A stretch of 64,000 bases of DNA from Sphingopyxis sp. OPL5 (GCF_003797775.2 NZ_CP060725.1:124001-188000); one strand, 5' to 3'; numbered from the stretch's first letter, positions 51,150-60,646 are shown. Translations and numbers: made by a program. The notes: generated by a model not told the origin, from the letters alone.

Positions 51150-51451
51150 CCGGCTACCCTTCCCGTCCCCGGCACGGGGATCAGCGTGATGTCGCCCGGC
51201 TGACCGGGCAGCGCCGCGGGATGGGTCACCCGGTTGGCATCGGCGATCATCCACCAGGCGGTCGGGCTGGCGAGGTTGCGCCAGGCGAGCAGGTCGATGC
51301 GGTCCCCGTCGACGGCGCGGTGGCGCGTCGCGATCAGCGTGTCAGCGGGGTCGGGCAGGATGCGCGGCAGCACGTAACGCACCGTCACCCCGTCGCCGCG
51401 GTCGGCGGCGAGCACCGGCTGATGGGCATAACGGCTGGTGAGCGTGAACAT
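51146..51451 (-). CDS. eCIS LysM/gpX-like hub-associated protein
   Basis: 101 aa. DRIDLLAWRNLASPTAWWMIADANR is the LysM-like pattern of P2 tail protein X and of the LysM domain normally fused to Afp7-type tube proteins. Here it is a separate gene between the tube-type hub protein and gpD. It is expected to sit at the tube-baseplate interface. Confidence 0.78.
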   Translation of the reverse strand: MFTLTSRYAHQPVLAADRGDGVTVRYVLPRILPDPADTLIATRHRAVDGDRIDLLAWRNLASPTAWWMIADANRVTHPAALPGQPGDITLIPVPGTGRVAG

Positions 51452-51464
51452 GCGGTGTGGCCTT

Positions 51465-52118
51465 TCAGAACAGTTTCACATCGCCGCCGAGCATCGCGCC
51501 GACATTGTCGACGCTGGCGACGGTCGCGAGCACCTCCTTGACCACCTGGTGCGCCATGAACGCCCAGAAGCCGGGGTGGGTGACCGCGAGATCATTGTAG
51601 GTGAGCACCTTCATCGACACGGCGACGTCGGCGCGGATCGGATTGAGGTCGGGATCGTGCATCGTCTCGGTGATCGACAGGCTTTCGATCTTCACCGGCA
51701 CGACGCGTTTCCAGCCGTAGATGAACAGGGTGAGCGGGGCGACCGGCGGGATCACCTCCATCGTGCCGACCTGCAGCAATATCTGGTTCGCCGCGACGAG
51801 CAGCGATTTGGGATAGACCAGCATTTCCATCGCCGCGAGATAGCCGGTGATGCCGGCGCCGAGCGGCCCGGCGTCGCCGCGTTCCATCTGGTCGATCAGG
51901 TCGAGGCTGAGGTTGGCGCTGATCGTTTCGGTCGGCGGCCCGGCGAGCCGCAGCGCCTCGGCACGCCCGCCCCCGGCCTCCGAATATTGCGGCGTCAGGC
52001 TGCGTGAAATCTGTTCGGGATTATATTGGAAGATCGCGACCGAGGCGAGCGGGTTGAACAGGTCGAGCCCGACGATGGCGCCTTTGATCGTTTTGGGGGA
52101 GCCGGGGAAGTTGGTCAT
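51465..52118 (-). CDS. eCIS tube-type hub protein (CIS_tube, Afp7-like)
   Basis: 217 aa. FQYNPEQISRSLTPQYSEAG, LDLIDQMERGD and KIESLSITETMHDPDLNPIRA match the contractile-injection-system tube protein family that starts the inner tube on the baseplate. In Afp/PVC this protein carries a C-terminal LysM domain; here the LysM-like part is the next gene. Confidence 0.85.
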   Translation of the reverse strand: MTNFPGSPKTIKGAIVGLDLFNPLASVAIFQYNPEQISRSLTPQYSEAGGGRAEALRLAGPPTETISANLSLDLIDQMERGDAGPLGAGITGYLAAMEMLVYPKSLLVAANQILLQVGTMEVIPPVAPLTLFIYGWKRVVPVKIESLSITETMHDPDLNPIRADVAVSMKVLTYNDLAVTHPGFWAFMAHQVVKEVLATVASVDNVGAMLGGDVKLF

Positions 52119-55100
52119 TTCCCGCTCCCCCGGATCGGGAAAGCCGCGCTGTGCTTGGGCCCGCGATTGGGGCTCCAGTTATAGGGATCCTGGCCCGGCA
52201 AGGTGATGACGAACGTGCCTTCGGTCTTTTTCAGTTCGGCATCGTCGGGGAAGTAGAAATAGGCAAGCTTGCCGCCGCCTTCGGCGGGGCCGAGGTTGAC
52301 GACACGGATCGTACAGGGCTGGTCGCGGATGATGCGATCGCCGAGGTTGATCGTGATGCGGACCTTCACATTTTCATTGTTGTAGGCGCGCTGCCAGTTG
52401 ATCCCCGATTCGATGAAGCCCGAGCCGACCTTGGGATCGCCAGTGACGACGGTGCCGCCCTTGACCGAACTGGTGCCCGCGGGTGGCGACGCGCCGCCCT
52501 TGCTCTCGGCTTCGCCGCCGCCGCCCGCGATGCCCGGGGTGCCGGTCGATCCGCTTTGCCCGCTGTCCTTGGCCGGCGTCTCGCCGCCCTGCTCTTCGCC
52601 CTTGCTGCCGCCGCCATCGGCGGCATCGCCCTCCTGCGCCGCCGGTCCGCCGCCGTCGCCGCTGCCGCCGCCTTCGCCTTCGCCTTCGCCGTCGGACTCG
52701 TCGCCGGCGCCCGTCTTGCACTGATAGTCCTTCAGTTCGACGTCCTCGGCCACCATCTTGTCGATGTCGCACAGCATCGGCTGGATCGGCGCCGGCAAGA
52801 TCTCCTTGAGTTTTGTCAGGATCTTCTGCGCCAGCACGGTCGGCAGCTTGCGCACCGTGTCGACCGCGAGGATCGCCTTGGCCATGACCTGGCGTGCGGG
52901 GCAGCTCTTCATCATCCGCTGAACGAGCCAGTCGAGCGGCGAATAGCCGAATTTCGACGCGACATAGTCGGCCAGCGACAGGATGCAGGTCACTATCGCG
53001 CCGACCCCTGCGGCCCCCAGCCCGGCGAGGCAGAATCCGAGGCGGACGACCTTGATCGCCTCGACCACCGCGCCGGTGATGCTGGCGATCATCTTGGCAC
53101 CGCTGACGATCTCGTCGAGTTCGTCCTTGAACGGCTTGATGATCGCGCCGAACTCGGTCTCGATCGTCGCGAAGATATCGTCCTTGATCTGGGTGATGAA
53201 TTTTTCTGCTTCGGCGGCCTGAGCCAGAAGATCCTCGAGCCCGCCCTCGACCTTGGACTTGATGAAATTGACGAAACCGCTTTCGATGCATTTGACGACG
53301 GCGGAGGTGGTCTTGGCGATCACGATCTTGCCGATCGTCATGAAGACCGCCTTGGCGACCCGCATCGCGGCCTGCGCGGCGGGCGAGCTGTTCGACGTCT
53401 TGAACGGCGCGCCCTTGAAGGTCGCGTGGAACTTCGCCTTGACCTTTTCATAGGCCTGCGCCGCCTTGATGAACACGCCGCCGAGGGTCTTGCGCAGGAT
53501 GCCGAAGATCCGCGCGACGTCGCCCACCGGGGTTTCGCCGGCCCAGAACATCATCTTTTCGAGCAGGTCGCGGCCCGCGACCATGGCGTCCGAATCCTTG
53601 GGTTTGGGGCGTTCGACGCCGAGCGACTTTTTCATCCAGTCGATCGATTCGATGGCGCGCCCCTGGAAGCGGATCTTTTCGCGGACGTCCTTTTTGAAAT
53701 CCTTGTCGAGTTGCGTCTTGAGGCTGACGCCCTTGCCGCTCCCCGCCGTGCCGCGGCGCAGATTGTTCCAGTTTTCGAGGTTGAAATGGTCGGTCTTGGG
53801 GACCGGGGTCTTGCGCTGGACGCGAACGGGCGCGGCCGAGCGGGCGAGCGGGCGGCGATGGGCCTTCGGCAGCGGCCGCTTGCACGCCGCCTTGCGGCTC
53901 GACGGCGGGGCGGTCAGGCAGCCGATGATCTTGTCGATCTTGGCCTTGGCCGATTTCACGCCATGTTTCTTCGCCTCGGGCGTCTTCATCGCGGCGGCGA
54001 GGCTGGCGGGTTCGGGGGCGAGGAAATAGGTCCAGATGCCGCTGTTGATCGGGTCCTTGGCGATCGACCAGCGGCCCTTGATTCCCGGCGGCGAAAAATC
54101 GTTGAGCGGCCCCATGTGCAGCCGGATATTGTTGACCGGCCAGTCGCCGCCCGTCTGGTTGGGATCCCATTTGCCCGGGATGTTCGGCATCAGCGTCTGC
54201 GGCATCAATTTCGGATTGCCGAACTGATAGATGCTGGCGCCGCCGCCCGCGCGCGCCTTGTCGCGCACCAGCGTCATGCCGTCGAAATAGCTGTTGATCT
54301 GCTCGACGCCCTTGGCGCGCGCCGATTCATTGTGACCGGGCTTCATGTCGGCAAGCTGGATGCCCGAGATGCTGCCGACCGGCGCGCCGGCGGCCAGCGT
54401 CGGCGCCCGCCCGCTGCCCGTCGAGGCCCCCGCGACCGCCGCTCCCTTCGCGGCGAAGGCGCAGCTCGACGTTGTGGTGGCATCGAAGACTTTCAGGCCC
54501 GCCGCCGCTTTCGGTGCGGTCGGCGGTTCGGTCTTGCCGCAATCGAGTTCGACGCCGGGGACGGTGCCCTGATCGGAGCGATACAGGTCGGCAAAGCCGC
54601 AGAGTCCGCAACCCGCGCCATCGGCCTTGGCGTTGGGCATCATGACCTCGGTCAGGATATTCGAGCCGCTGTTGGCCTTGGCGAGCGCGGTGACCGCGGC
54701 ATTATGCTTGCCGGTGTTGGTCATCAGCGCCGACACCGGCTCTGCCGCGCCCGGCAGCGTGAATTCGGCGGGGAGCCAGAAGGGCACGCTGGCGCGGCGG
54801 ACGCGCGGGTGCGCCGCGCTGGCGGGACGGCGGGCCACGCCCGGTCCGACCGGCCCCGGCGCGGTCTGTTGCATCACATGCGCGAGTTCATGCGCCATCG
54901 TGAAGCTGGGCGCGGCGCTTTCGCCGGCGCCGAGCCACACATGGTTCTTGTAGGTGAAGGCGCGCGCCGAGATGCTGGCGTTTTTCGCCGACGCGTCGCC
55001 GCCGCTGTGGACGCGCACGTCGCCGAGATCGCGGCCCATGCGGCTTTCGAAAAAGCTCCGCGTCGCGGCGGGCAGTTCGCTGCCGCCGCTGGTCAATTGG

Positions 55101-55639
55101 GTATCCGACGCCGCGATGGTTTCGTCGCCGCCGTCGCGGCGGGCCCGGACCTTGTCCGCCTTTTCCTCCTCCGGATCGGCGAAGCGGCGGGCGCGGGGTT
55201 CTTCGGACGAGGAGGAACAGGCGCCGCACGCCCGCTGCACCGCGCCGCCGGTCGTCGAGGCATCCACCGGCGCGGTGTCGGGATCGCGCATCGCCATCAC
55301 CTGCGCGGCGATGCCGTCGGCTTCCTGTTCGTAGCGGTCGCCGACGGGCCCGACTTCGAGCCGCGGCTGGACGCCGCTTTCCTGCTCTTCGCTGTCGCAG
55401 GCGGCGCATTTGCGCTGGACCGAGGCCGCGGCCGCCGCTGCGTTGGTGCGGCGCTGAAGGCCGGGTTCCTTGTCCTCGGCCTCGCAGCTGTCGCATTCGC
55501 GCTGGACGGCGGGAATGGCAGCAAGCGAGGCGATCGGCGGCGGTGCGTAGCGGGCTTGGGGCGCCGCGGCGCGCATCACCGGGGGGGCCGTCTTCGGCGC
55601 AGCATGGGTCTTCGCGGCGACGGCGTGGGCGGTGCTCAT
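52115..55639 (-). CDS. DUF4157 (eCIS-core) large protein, candidate cargo and/or tape measure
   Basis: 1174 aa. The N-terminus carries three VQR-x-C-x-x-C repeats (residues ~45-52, 74-81, 134-141). The DUF4157 domain (about 185-262) contains LPAATRSFFESRMGRDL and the zincin-like HELAHVMQQ (250-258). Residues ~290-600 form a distinct Cys-containing globular region. Residues ~640-960 are long amphipathic and hydrophobic helices (for example LAGLGAAGVGAIVTCILSL). An acidic Gly/Ser/Asp linker and a ~110-residue beta-type C-terminal domain follow. DUF4157 proteins are linked to eCIS as carried or loaded proteins. No other gene is long enough to be a tape measure. Confidence 0.8.
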   Translation of the reverse strand: MSTAHAVAAKTHAAPKTAPPVMRAAAPQARYAPPPIASLAAIPAVQRECDSCEAEDKEPGLQRRTNAAAAAASVQRKCAACDSEEQESGVQPRLEVGPVGDRYEQEADGIAAQVMAMRDPDTAPVDASTTGGAVQRACGACSSSSEEPRARRFADPEEEKADKVRARRDGGDETIAASDTQLTSGGSELPAATRSFFESRMGRDLGDVRVHSGGDASAKNASISARAFTYKNHVWLGAGESAAPSFTMAHELAHVMQQTAPGPVGPGVARRPASAAHPRVRRASVPFWLPAEFTLPGAAEPVSALMTNTGKHNAAVTALAKANSGSNILTEVMMPNAKADGAGCGLCGFADLYRSDQGTVPGVELDCGKTEPPTAPKAAAGLKVFDATTTSSCAFAAKGAAVAGASTGSGRAPTLAAGAPVGSISGIQLADMKPGHNESARAKGVEQINSYFDGMTLVRDKARAGGGASIYQFGNPKLMPQTLMPNIPGKWDPNQTGGDWPVNNIRLHMGPLNDFSPPGIKGRWSIAKDPINSGIWTYFLAPEPASLAAAMKTPEAKKHGVKSAKAKIDKIIGCLTAPPSSRKAACKRPLPKAHRRPLARSAAPVRVQRKTPVPKTDHFNLENWNNLRRGTAGSGKGVSLKTQLDKDFKKDVREKIRFQGRAIESIDWMKKSLGVERPKPKDSDAMVAGRDLLEKMMFWAGETPVGDVARIFGILRKTLGGVFIKAAQAYEKVKAKFHATFKGAPFKTSNSSPAAQAAMRVAKAVFMTIGKIVIAKTTSAVVKCIESGFVNFIKSKVEGGLEDLLAQAAEAEKFITQIKDDIFATIETEFGAIIKPFKDELDEIVSGAKMIASITGAVVEAIKVVRLGFCLAGLGAAGVGAIVTCILSLADYVASKFGYSPLDWLVQRMMKSCPARQVMAKAILAVDTVRKLPTVLAQKILTKLKEILPAPIQPMLCDIDKMVAEDVELKDYQCKTGAGDESDGEGEGEGGGSGDGGGPAAQEGDAADGGGSKGEEQGGETPAKDSGQSGSTGTPGIAGGGGEAESKGGASPPAGTSSVKGGTVVTGDPKVGSGFIESGINWQRAYNNENVKVRITINLGDRIIRDQPCTIRVVNLGPAEGGGKLAYFYFPDDAELKKTEGTFVITLPGQDPYNWSPNRGPKHSAAFPIRGSGK

Positions 55640-55899
55640 CGCCCTGCCCCCGCCAATTGGCCGCCGATCGCGCGTCCCGCCGCATGGCCGAGCGCGGCGG
55701 GACCGTGAACCGGCGCGATCGTCAGCGACAGGCGCGAACGGTCGCCGGTCAGCGTCGCCAGATCGGCGCCGGCGAGCCGCGCCTCGACCGCGGCGACGAG
55801 CGCGCGGCGCACCGCCGCCGCATCGCCGGGCGCGACGCCGACCAGCGTCAGCCGGTCGATCGTCAGGCGGATGCGCGCGGGCGCGGTCACAACAGCCAT
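55636..55899 (-). CDS. Small eCIS-operon protein of unknown function
   Basis: 87 aa: RIRLTIDRLTLVGVAPGDA, an Ala-rich helix, then LSLTIAPVHGPAALGHAAG. It has no signal peptide or membrane segment. It is sandwiched between the ATPase (13-nt overlap) and the DUF4157 gene (4-nt overlap), so it is translated with them and may act as an assembly partner or loader. Confidence 0.72.
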   Translation of the reverse strand: MAVVTAPARIRLTIDRLTLVGVAPGDAAAVRRALVAAVEARLAGADLATLTGDRSRLSLTIAPVHGPAALGHAAGRAIGGQLAGAGR

Positions 55900-57779
55900 C
55901 CCTTGAGCTCGGCGCTGGTCAGCGAGCGCCCGCTCTTTTCATATTCGAGCCGCGCGGCGGACAGGATATGCGCCATGCCGACGTCGTGGCCGCGATCGGC
56001 GGCGGCGAAGGCGGCGCCCATCGCGACGTTGCGGATCGAGCCGCCCGACAGGTTGAGCTGTGACAGGCGGTCGAAATCGAGCGCGGCGCGCGGGGTCGAT
56101 TGGGGAAAGATGCGCTGCCAGATTTCGGCGCGCTCGGTCTGCCCCGGAAAATCGAAATCGATGATGAAACGCAGCCGGCGCAGGAAGGCGCTGTCGATGT
56201 TCGAACGAAAGTTCGTCGTCAGGATCGACAGCCCGCGATATTCCTCGATCCGCTGGAGCAGGTAGCTGACCTCGATATTGGCGTGACGGTCGCGGCTTTC
56301 GTTGATCTCACCGCGCTTGCCGAACAATGCGTCGGCCTCGTCGAACTGGAGGATCGCCGCCCCCTCCTCGGCGGCGTCGAACAGGCGGCGGAGGTTCTTC
56401 TCGGTCTCGCCGATCCATTTCGACATCATCGACGACAGGTCGATACGATAGACGTCGAGCCCGAGTTCGGCGCCGAGGATTTCGCCCGCGAGCGTCTTGC
56501 CGGCGCCCGACGGCCCGGAGAAGAGCACGCTGATCCCCAGCCCGCGCCCGGCGCTGCGTTTGGCGAAACCCCAGCTTTCGTAAACGGTCGGGCGGTTGCG
56601 GACCTGCGCGATGATCGCCTTCAGTACGTCCTTTTGCGCCGGTGGCAGGACGAGGTCGTTCCACTTCGCCTCGCTGTCGATGCGGCGCGCGAGGTCCTCC
56701 ATACGCGGGCGCGCGAACCGCCGCGCGGCATCCCAGGCGATATCCTCGATCTTGGGCGCCCCCTTCTTTGGCTTCGCCGCCGGGTTGGGCGCGAGCACCG
56801 CGAGTTCGGCGGCGACGCTCTCGGCGAGTTCGGGCGACACCGGGAAATGGCCGGCGAGCCGCTCGATGGTCCCGTTGAGCTTCTTCGCATAGGGACCAAG
56901 TCGATCGCGCCACAGCGGCACCTGTTCCTGCGCGGTCAGCCGCGGCATGTCGAGCCGCACCGTCGGCGCCTGACCCAAGGCCAGCGCATCGGGCGCCCCG
57001 ACAATCAGCGGCTGCCGGAGCAGCGAGGCGAAGAGCGCGAGCGGCGCGGGATCGCTCAGCCGGTCGGCATCGACGAACAGCGCGCCGCCGGTCAGCATCA
57101 GGTCGCGGCGCCACAATTGCGCGAGCCGCGCGATATCGGCGGGCGCGCCGGGCAGGACCGCGGCGCCGATGGCGTAGAGCGGCCGCTTCGCCGCCTTGAG
57201 CGCCGCGGCGGCGGCCTGTTCCTTGCCGAGCGGGTCGGCGCCGCAGAGTTGCAGCGTCATGTCGGGTTCGCCGACGATGCGCAGCGCGACGGCATCGGCG
57301 AGGCGCTGGCGCGATGGCGACAGGGTTGCGGGCGGATCGACGCGGCGCGCCTGCAGCGCCAGTTCCTCGGTCAGCGACGGCGCGTCGACGAGCGCGAGCA
57401 GCAGCGCCTCGGCGAGCGAAAAGGGTGTCGCGCCAAGTCCTTCGCGGCTGTCGATGCGAATCAGGCCGAAACCGCGCAGCGGCGCGTCGGCGCCGAGCGC
57501 CGACCAGTTCGCGCCGGGCAGTTTGACCAGCGCCAGCCCGAGCGACGGCACGGTGCGGCCCGGGTCGCCGTGCAGCGCCGCGATCCTGTCGCCCGCGACC
57601 GGATCGAGCGCGGCCCAGGCCCCGAGCAGCAACAGGTTGCGCCCGAAGGCGTCGAGTCCGAAGCGTTCGGCGATCACATCGGCGCGGGTGCGCGGCGGCG
57701 CCGCCTTGCCGCCGTCGAGCCAGCCCGCCACAGCGGCAAAGGCATCGGCGAGCGGCCGCAATTTCGCCGTTGCCGTCAC
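55887..57779 (-). CDS. eCIS AAA+ ATPase (Afp15-like)
   Basis: 630 aa. An N-terminal ~380-residue domain with degenerate ATPase character is followed by a full AAA+ module: Walker [15 protein letters not shown] at about residue 420, Walker [13 protein letters not shown] at about 480, sensor-1 [11 protein letters not shown] and an Arg-finger region [14 protein letters not shown]. Such ATPases are conserved in eCIS and are thought to assist assembly or cargo loading rather than disassembly. It overlaps the tail-terminator gene by 4 nt. Confidence 0.93.
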   Translation of the reverse strand: MTATAKLRPLADAFAAVAGWLDGGKAAPPRTRADVIAERFGLDAFGRNLLLLGAWAALDPVAGDRIAALHGDPGRTVPSLGLALVKLPGANWSALGADAPLRGFGLIRIDSREGLGATPFSLAEALLLALVDAPSLTEELALQARRVDPPATLSPSRQRLADAVALRIVGEPDMTLQLCGADPLGKEQAAAAALKAAKRPLYAIGAAVLPGAPADIARLAQLWRRDLMLTGGALFVDADRLSDPAPLALFASLLRQPLIVGAPDALALGQAPTVRLDMPRLTAQEQVPLWRDRLGPYAKKLNGTIERLAGHFPVSPELAESVAAELAVLAPNPAAKPKKGAPKIEDIAWDAARRFARPRMEDLARRIDSEAKWNDLVLPPAQKDVLKAIIAQVRNRPTVYESWGFAKRSAGRGLGISVLFSGPSGAGKTLAGEILGAELGLDVYRIDLSSMMSKWIGETEKNLRRLFDAAEEGAAILQFDEADALFGKRGEINESRDRHANIEVSYLLQRIEEYRGLSILTTNFRSNIDSAFLRRLRFIIDFDFPGQTERAEIWQRIFPQSTPRAALDFDRLSQLNLSGGSIRNVAMGAAFAAADRGHDVGMAHILSAARLEYEKSGRSLTSAELKGWLL

Positions 57780-59053
57780 GACAGGTCGACCAGCGGGCCG
57801 ATGATCCGGCCGAAGTTGGGTTGCTGGGGATCGATACCGACCTCGGGCTGCGAGGCGAAACCGTCGACATCGACGCGGGCGAGATAATCCCCGGCGACGA
57901 GGTCGGTGAAGGCGAAGTCTAGCTGGCTCACCGGGAAGGCCGCGGGTGCGACCACCTCGATCGCGGCGTTGCCGAGCTGGCCGGGGCCGAAGGCGTTGAG
58001 CAGCAGGGTCGCCGACTGGCCGGCGCGCAGCGGCGGATCGATGTCGACGGTAACGGTCCCCGAGCGCAGTCCGGCGGCGCTGCCCGGCCCGGTCGCCGCG
58101 GCGACTTGGGTCATAACCGGCAGGATCGCGAAGGCGACGACGTTCGAGCCGCGCCGCAGCCGCTCGGGCATCGCGGGATCGACCGGCGCGGCGACCACCT
58201 CAAGCTGATGCGCGCCCGCCCTGGGCACCACGCCGCCGAACAATGCGGCGTCGAGCGGCAGCGCGAGCGCGTCGCCCGAGATCGCATCCTCATCGAGCGT
58301 CAACGGCTGGCCGTCGATGCGCAGGCTGTTGCCGAAGCGGGCGATGCCGGTGCCGGTGAGGTGCAGCGTGCCGCCCCATGGCGCGGGGCCGGTCTGGCCC
58401 TCTGATGGTCCGATGCTGCGGATTTGCAGCGGCCCCATCGGCGCCGCGAAGATTTCGGGGGTCGCGACCGGGGTCGGCGGGCCGGGATCGTCCTGCGTCT
58501 CGATCGCGACGTTGCGCACGACATAGGTCGCCGACAGCGCATAGGGCACCTGAAAGAAGACCGACCACAGCTTCGACCAGTCCTCGAGCGAGGGTTGTTC
58601 GGGTTCGAGACCGATCGCCCGCCCCTCGGCGGCGAGATCGGCGGCGGCCAATATCGTCTGGTTCGCGGCATCGGCGCTCGCCGCCTCCATCGCGGCGACC
58701 GACAGGCCGGGCGCATGGTCCAGCGCGAGCGCGGCGGCGCCGTACAGCCGCTCGGGTTCGAACTTGGCGGCATCGCCATAGAAGCTGAGCACATAATGAA
58801 GGTCGAGATGGATGCGCGCGCGGGTGCGCTGATTGCCGCCGCCGTCGCGCGACGGGAAATGGTCGTTGCGATGCTGGGTGTTGGGCAGGACGCGGAAGAG
58901 GAAGAGGTTGATCAGCGGGCTGCCGTCCTCGGCGAGCTTCGCGGTCGGGGCGCCGACGCGCACATCGGCCTGCCCGACCGCCTGGTTTGCCGCATCCTGC
59001 AGCACATGTTCGAGCGTCGCGGTGACCACGGCGAGGGCGCGAAAATTGCTCAT
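57776..59053 (-). CDS. eCIS tail terminator (DUF4255, Afp16-like)
   Basis: 425 aa. Residues 1-190 match DUF4255: ALAVVTATLEHVLQDAA, INLFLFRVLPNTQHRND, LDLHYVLSFYGDAAKFEPE. C-terminal residues ~210-425 add two Ig/IPT-like beta domains (IRSIGPSEGQTGPAPWGG), an extension seen in some eCIS. The DUF4255 protein caps the distal end of the sheath-tube particle. Confidence 0.92.
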   Translation of the reverse strand: MSNFRALAVVTATLEHVLQDAANQAVGQADVRVGAPTAKLAEDGSPLINLFLFRVLPNTQHRNDHFPSRDGGGNQRTRARIHLDLHYVLSFYGDAAKFEPERLYGAAALALDHAPGLSVAAMEAASADAANQTILAAADLAAEGRAIGLEPEQPSLEDWSKLWSVFFQVPYALSATYVVRNVAIETQDDPGPPTPVATPEIFAAPMGPLQIRSIGPSEGQTGPAPWGGTLHLTGTGIARFGNSLRIDGQPLTLDEDAISGDALALPLDAALFGGVVPRAGAHQLEVVAAPVDPAMPERLRRGSNVVAFAILPVMTQVAAATGPGSAAGLRSGTVTVDIDPPLRAGQSATLLLNAFGPGQLGNAAIEVVAPAAFPVSQLDFAFTDLVAGDYLARVDVDGFASQPEVGIDPQQPNFGRIIGPLVDLS

Positions 59054-59742
59054 CGTCCCCTCCCCTGCGCAAGGAAGGCGTCGAGCGAGGTCGATGTCGG
59101 TGCCGATGGCGCGGCGGGCGCGGCGGCAAGCGGCGCGGCGCGAACCTCGACGCTGCCGATATGGATTTCGACCACCGGCGGGGCGGCGACGGGCGCCGGC
59201 GAAGCGGCGCGCGGAACGGCGGGATGTGTGGGCAACGCCGGGGCGCGATCGGTGGGGGACGTCGCCTCGATCGGCACGATGCGGTTGGCGGGCCCGGGCG
59301 CGTCATGGAGCGAGGTCGCGGTTTGCTCCGCCGGGGCGACGGGCGGCGGCGGCACCGCGTCCGACAAGGCAGCGGCGGGCGGGGCCAGACGGTTTTCGGC
59401 GTAAATCGGATCGGCAGAGGAGGCCGCGTCGACCGGAGATGGCTGCATTTCCGGGCTTGCGGAAGGCGTCATCGTGGTGCTCCCTATCCGCACCGCAGCA
59501 CGCGGACGCGCGTGCTCATCGGGCAACGGCGCGGTTTCGACCGCCGGGAGGGCCTCACCCGCGACCGGGCGCGGTGCATCGGCGGGCGCGGGCGGCGGGC
59601 CGGATGCATGGGGCGCGGGCGCGGCGCGGCGCTGCAACGCTGCCGCAGGGGCCGGCGTGGCGATCGGCGCCGCCGGAATGGTGGCTGGCGACGCGGCGGC
59701 GGGCATCGCAGCGGGCGTCAGCGGCACGGATTCGGCAGCCAT
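59050..59742 (-). CDS. Pro/Ala-rich eCIS protein, C-terminal part (probable frameshifted gene)
   Basis: 230 aa, mostly disordered Pro/Ala/Thr sequence, then a short conserved block VVEIHIGSVEVRA and SLDAFLAQ near the end. That IHIGSVEVRA-type block recurs in proteins encoded next to tail terminators of eCIS loci. There is no ribosome site before its ATG, and the frame is open 90 nt further upstream. It is therefore likely the downstream half of the gene that starts at 59966, separated by a one-base frameshift. Confidence 0.6.
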   Translation of the reverse strand: MAAESVPLTPAAMPAAASPATIPAAPIATPAPAAALQRRAAPAPHASGPPPAPADAPRPVAGEALPAVETAPLPDEHARPRAAVRIGSTTMTPSASPEMQPSPVDAASSADPIYAENRLAPPAAALSDAVPPPPVAPAEQTATSLHDAPGPANRIVPIEATSPTDRAPALPTHPAVPRAASPAPVAAPPVVEIHIGSVEVRAAPLAAAPAAPSAPTSTSLDAFLAQGRGR

Positions 59743-59966
59743 CGCTGCGGGGGACAGACGCCGGCGCGGGCGCGGCCACGGGGGATCGGCCGGATGGCGG
59801 CGGGGGATGGCAGCGTCGGCGGCCCGGGCGCCTCATCCGGCGCGGACGCGGGTTGCGGCAGGCCCCTATCCTCGGGCAGCGGTTCGAAACGCGTCGGGAT
59901 GCGCGGCGCCGCGACGGGCATTTCGCCAGTGGCGCGCGCCGCCATGCGGGCGAGCAGGCCGGTCAT
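59718..59966 (-). pseudogene. Pro-rich eCIS protein, N-terminal part (probable frameshifted gene)
   Basis: 82 codons from ATG to TGA: MTGLLARMAARATGEM then Pro-rich sequence with PRIPTRFEPLPEDRG. The N-terminal amphipathic helix and the PTRFEP element are what I would expect at the start of the eCIS protein whose end is encoded at 59050-59742. The frame ends in an atypical VCPPQRWLPNPCR tail. Inserting one C in the run of five C residues (59747-59751 on the complementary strand) would fuse it with the downstream frame into a ~306-aa protein. It overlaps the upstream chaperone stop by 4 nt. Confidence 0.6.
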
Positions 59967-60646
59967 GCGCGCACCCGCGACAGGTAAAAGCTGCGCCGCG
60001 ACGCGGTCAGCGCCAGAATGTCGCGTTCGGACCAGTGGAAGGCGTGCGCGAGGTCGGCGACATCGTCGAGCAGCCGCGGCACGCGCAGCAACAGTTCGTC
60101 CCAGAAAAAGGCGGCGATATCGAAGGCCAGCGCCTGTTCGCCGCCGCACGCCGGGCAGGCCGCCGCGATGTCGAGTTCGGTATCGGGGTCGAGATTGGCA
60201 AGAATGGCGTCGAGGCGGTCGTCGTCGATCTTGTCGCCATCGGGTGCGACGCGGCTGCGCAGGATTTGCCGCGCTGATTCCGCTTCGCCGGCCTGCTCGC
60301 ACGCCGCGAGGTCGCCGGCGTTGATCGCGCGGACCGCGACACCATCGACCGTCGCGACAAGGGCGCCCGCGTCAGCCGCGGCGTCACGCCCGAGATCGGC
60401 GGCGGTGAGCGCGAACTCCATCGTCTCAGCGCAATGGGTGCAGGCCTGCGCGACCTCCATGCGCGGCCCGAACTGCGCCGCGCGCACCGCGAACAAGGCG
60501 CGGTCGCGGGCACCGACGGGCAGCGCTTCGGCCGCATCGCGGGGCCAGCCTCCGGCGGCGAGCAACAACAGCCCGCGGCCGGCGGGTCCCAGCGACGCGC
60601 CGCTTTCGCTGATCTCGATCAGCTCCAGGGCGGTGAACCGGCGCAT
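59963..60646 (-). CDS. eCIS T4-type baseplate hub assembly chaperone
   Basis: 227 aa. Two CxxC pairs (C69/C72 in CTHC, C164/C167 in CPAC) form a probable zinc site. The C-terminus (AFFWDELLLRVPRL, FHWSERDILALTASRR, FYL) matches the T4-family baseplate hub assembly chaperone found in many phage-tail-like loci. It is expected to help assemble hub and tube rather than be in the particle. It starts 3 nt after the tube gene. Confidence 0.82.
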   Translation of the reverse strand: MRRFTALELIEISESGASLGPAGRGLLLLAAGGWPRDAAEALPVGARDRALFAVRAAQFGPRMEVAQACTHCAETMEFALTAADLGRDAAADAGALVATVDGVAVRAINAGDLAACEQAGEAESARQILRSRVAPDGDKIDDDRLDAILANLDPDTELDIAAACPACGGEQALAFDIAAFFWDELLLRVPRLLDDVADLAHAFHWSERDILALTASRRSFYLSRVRA

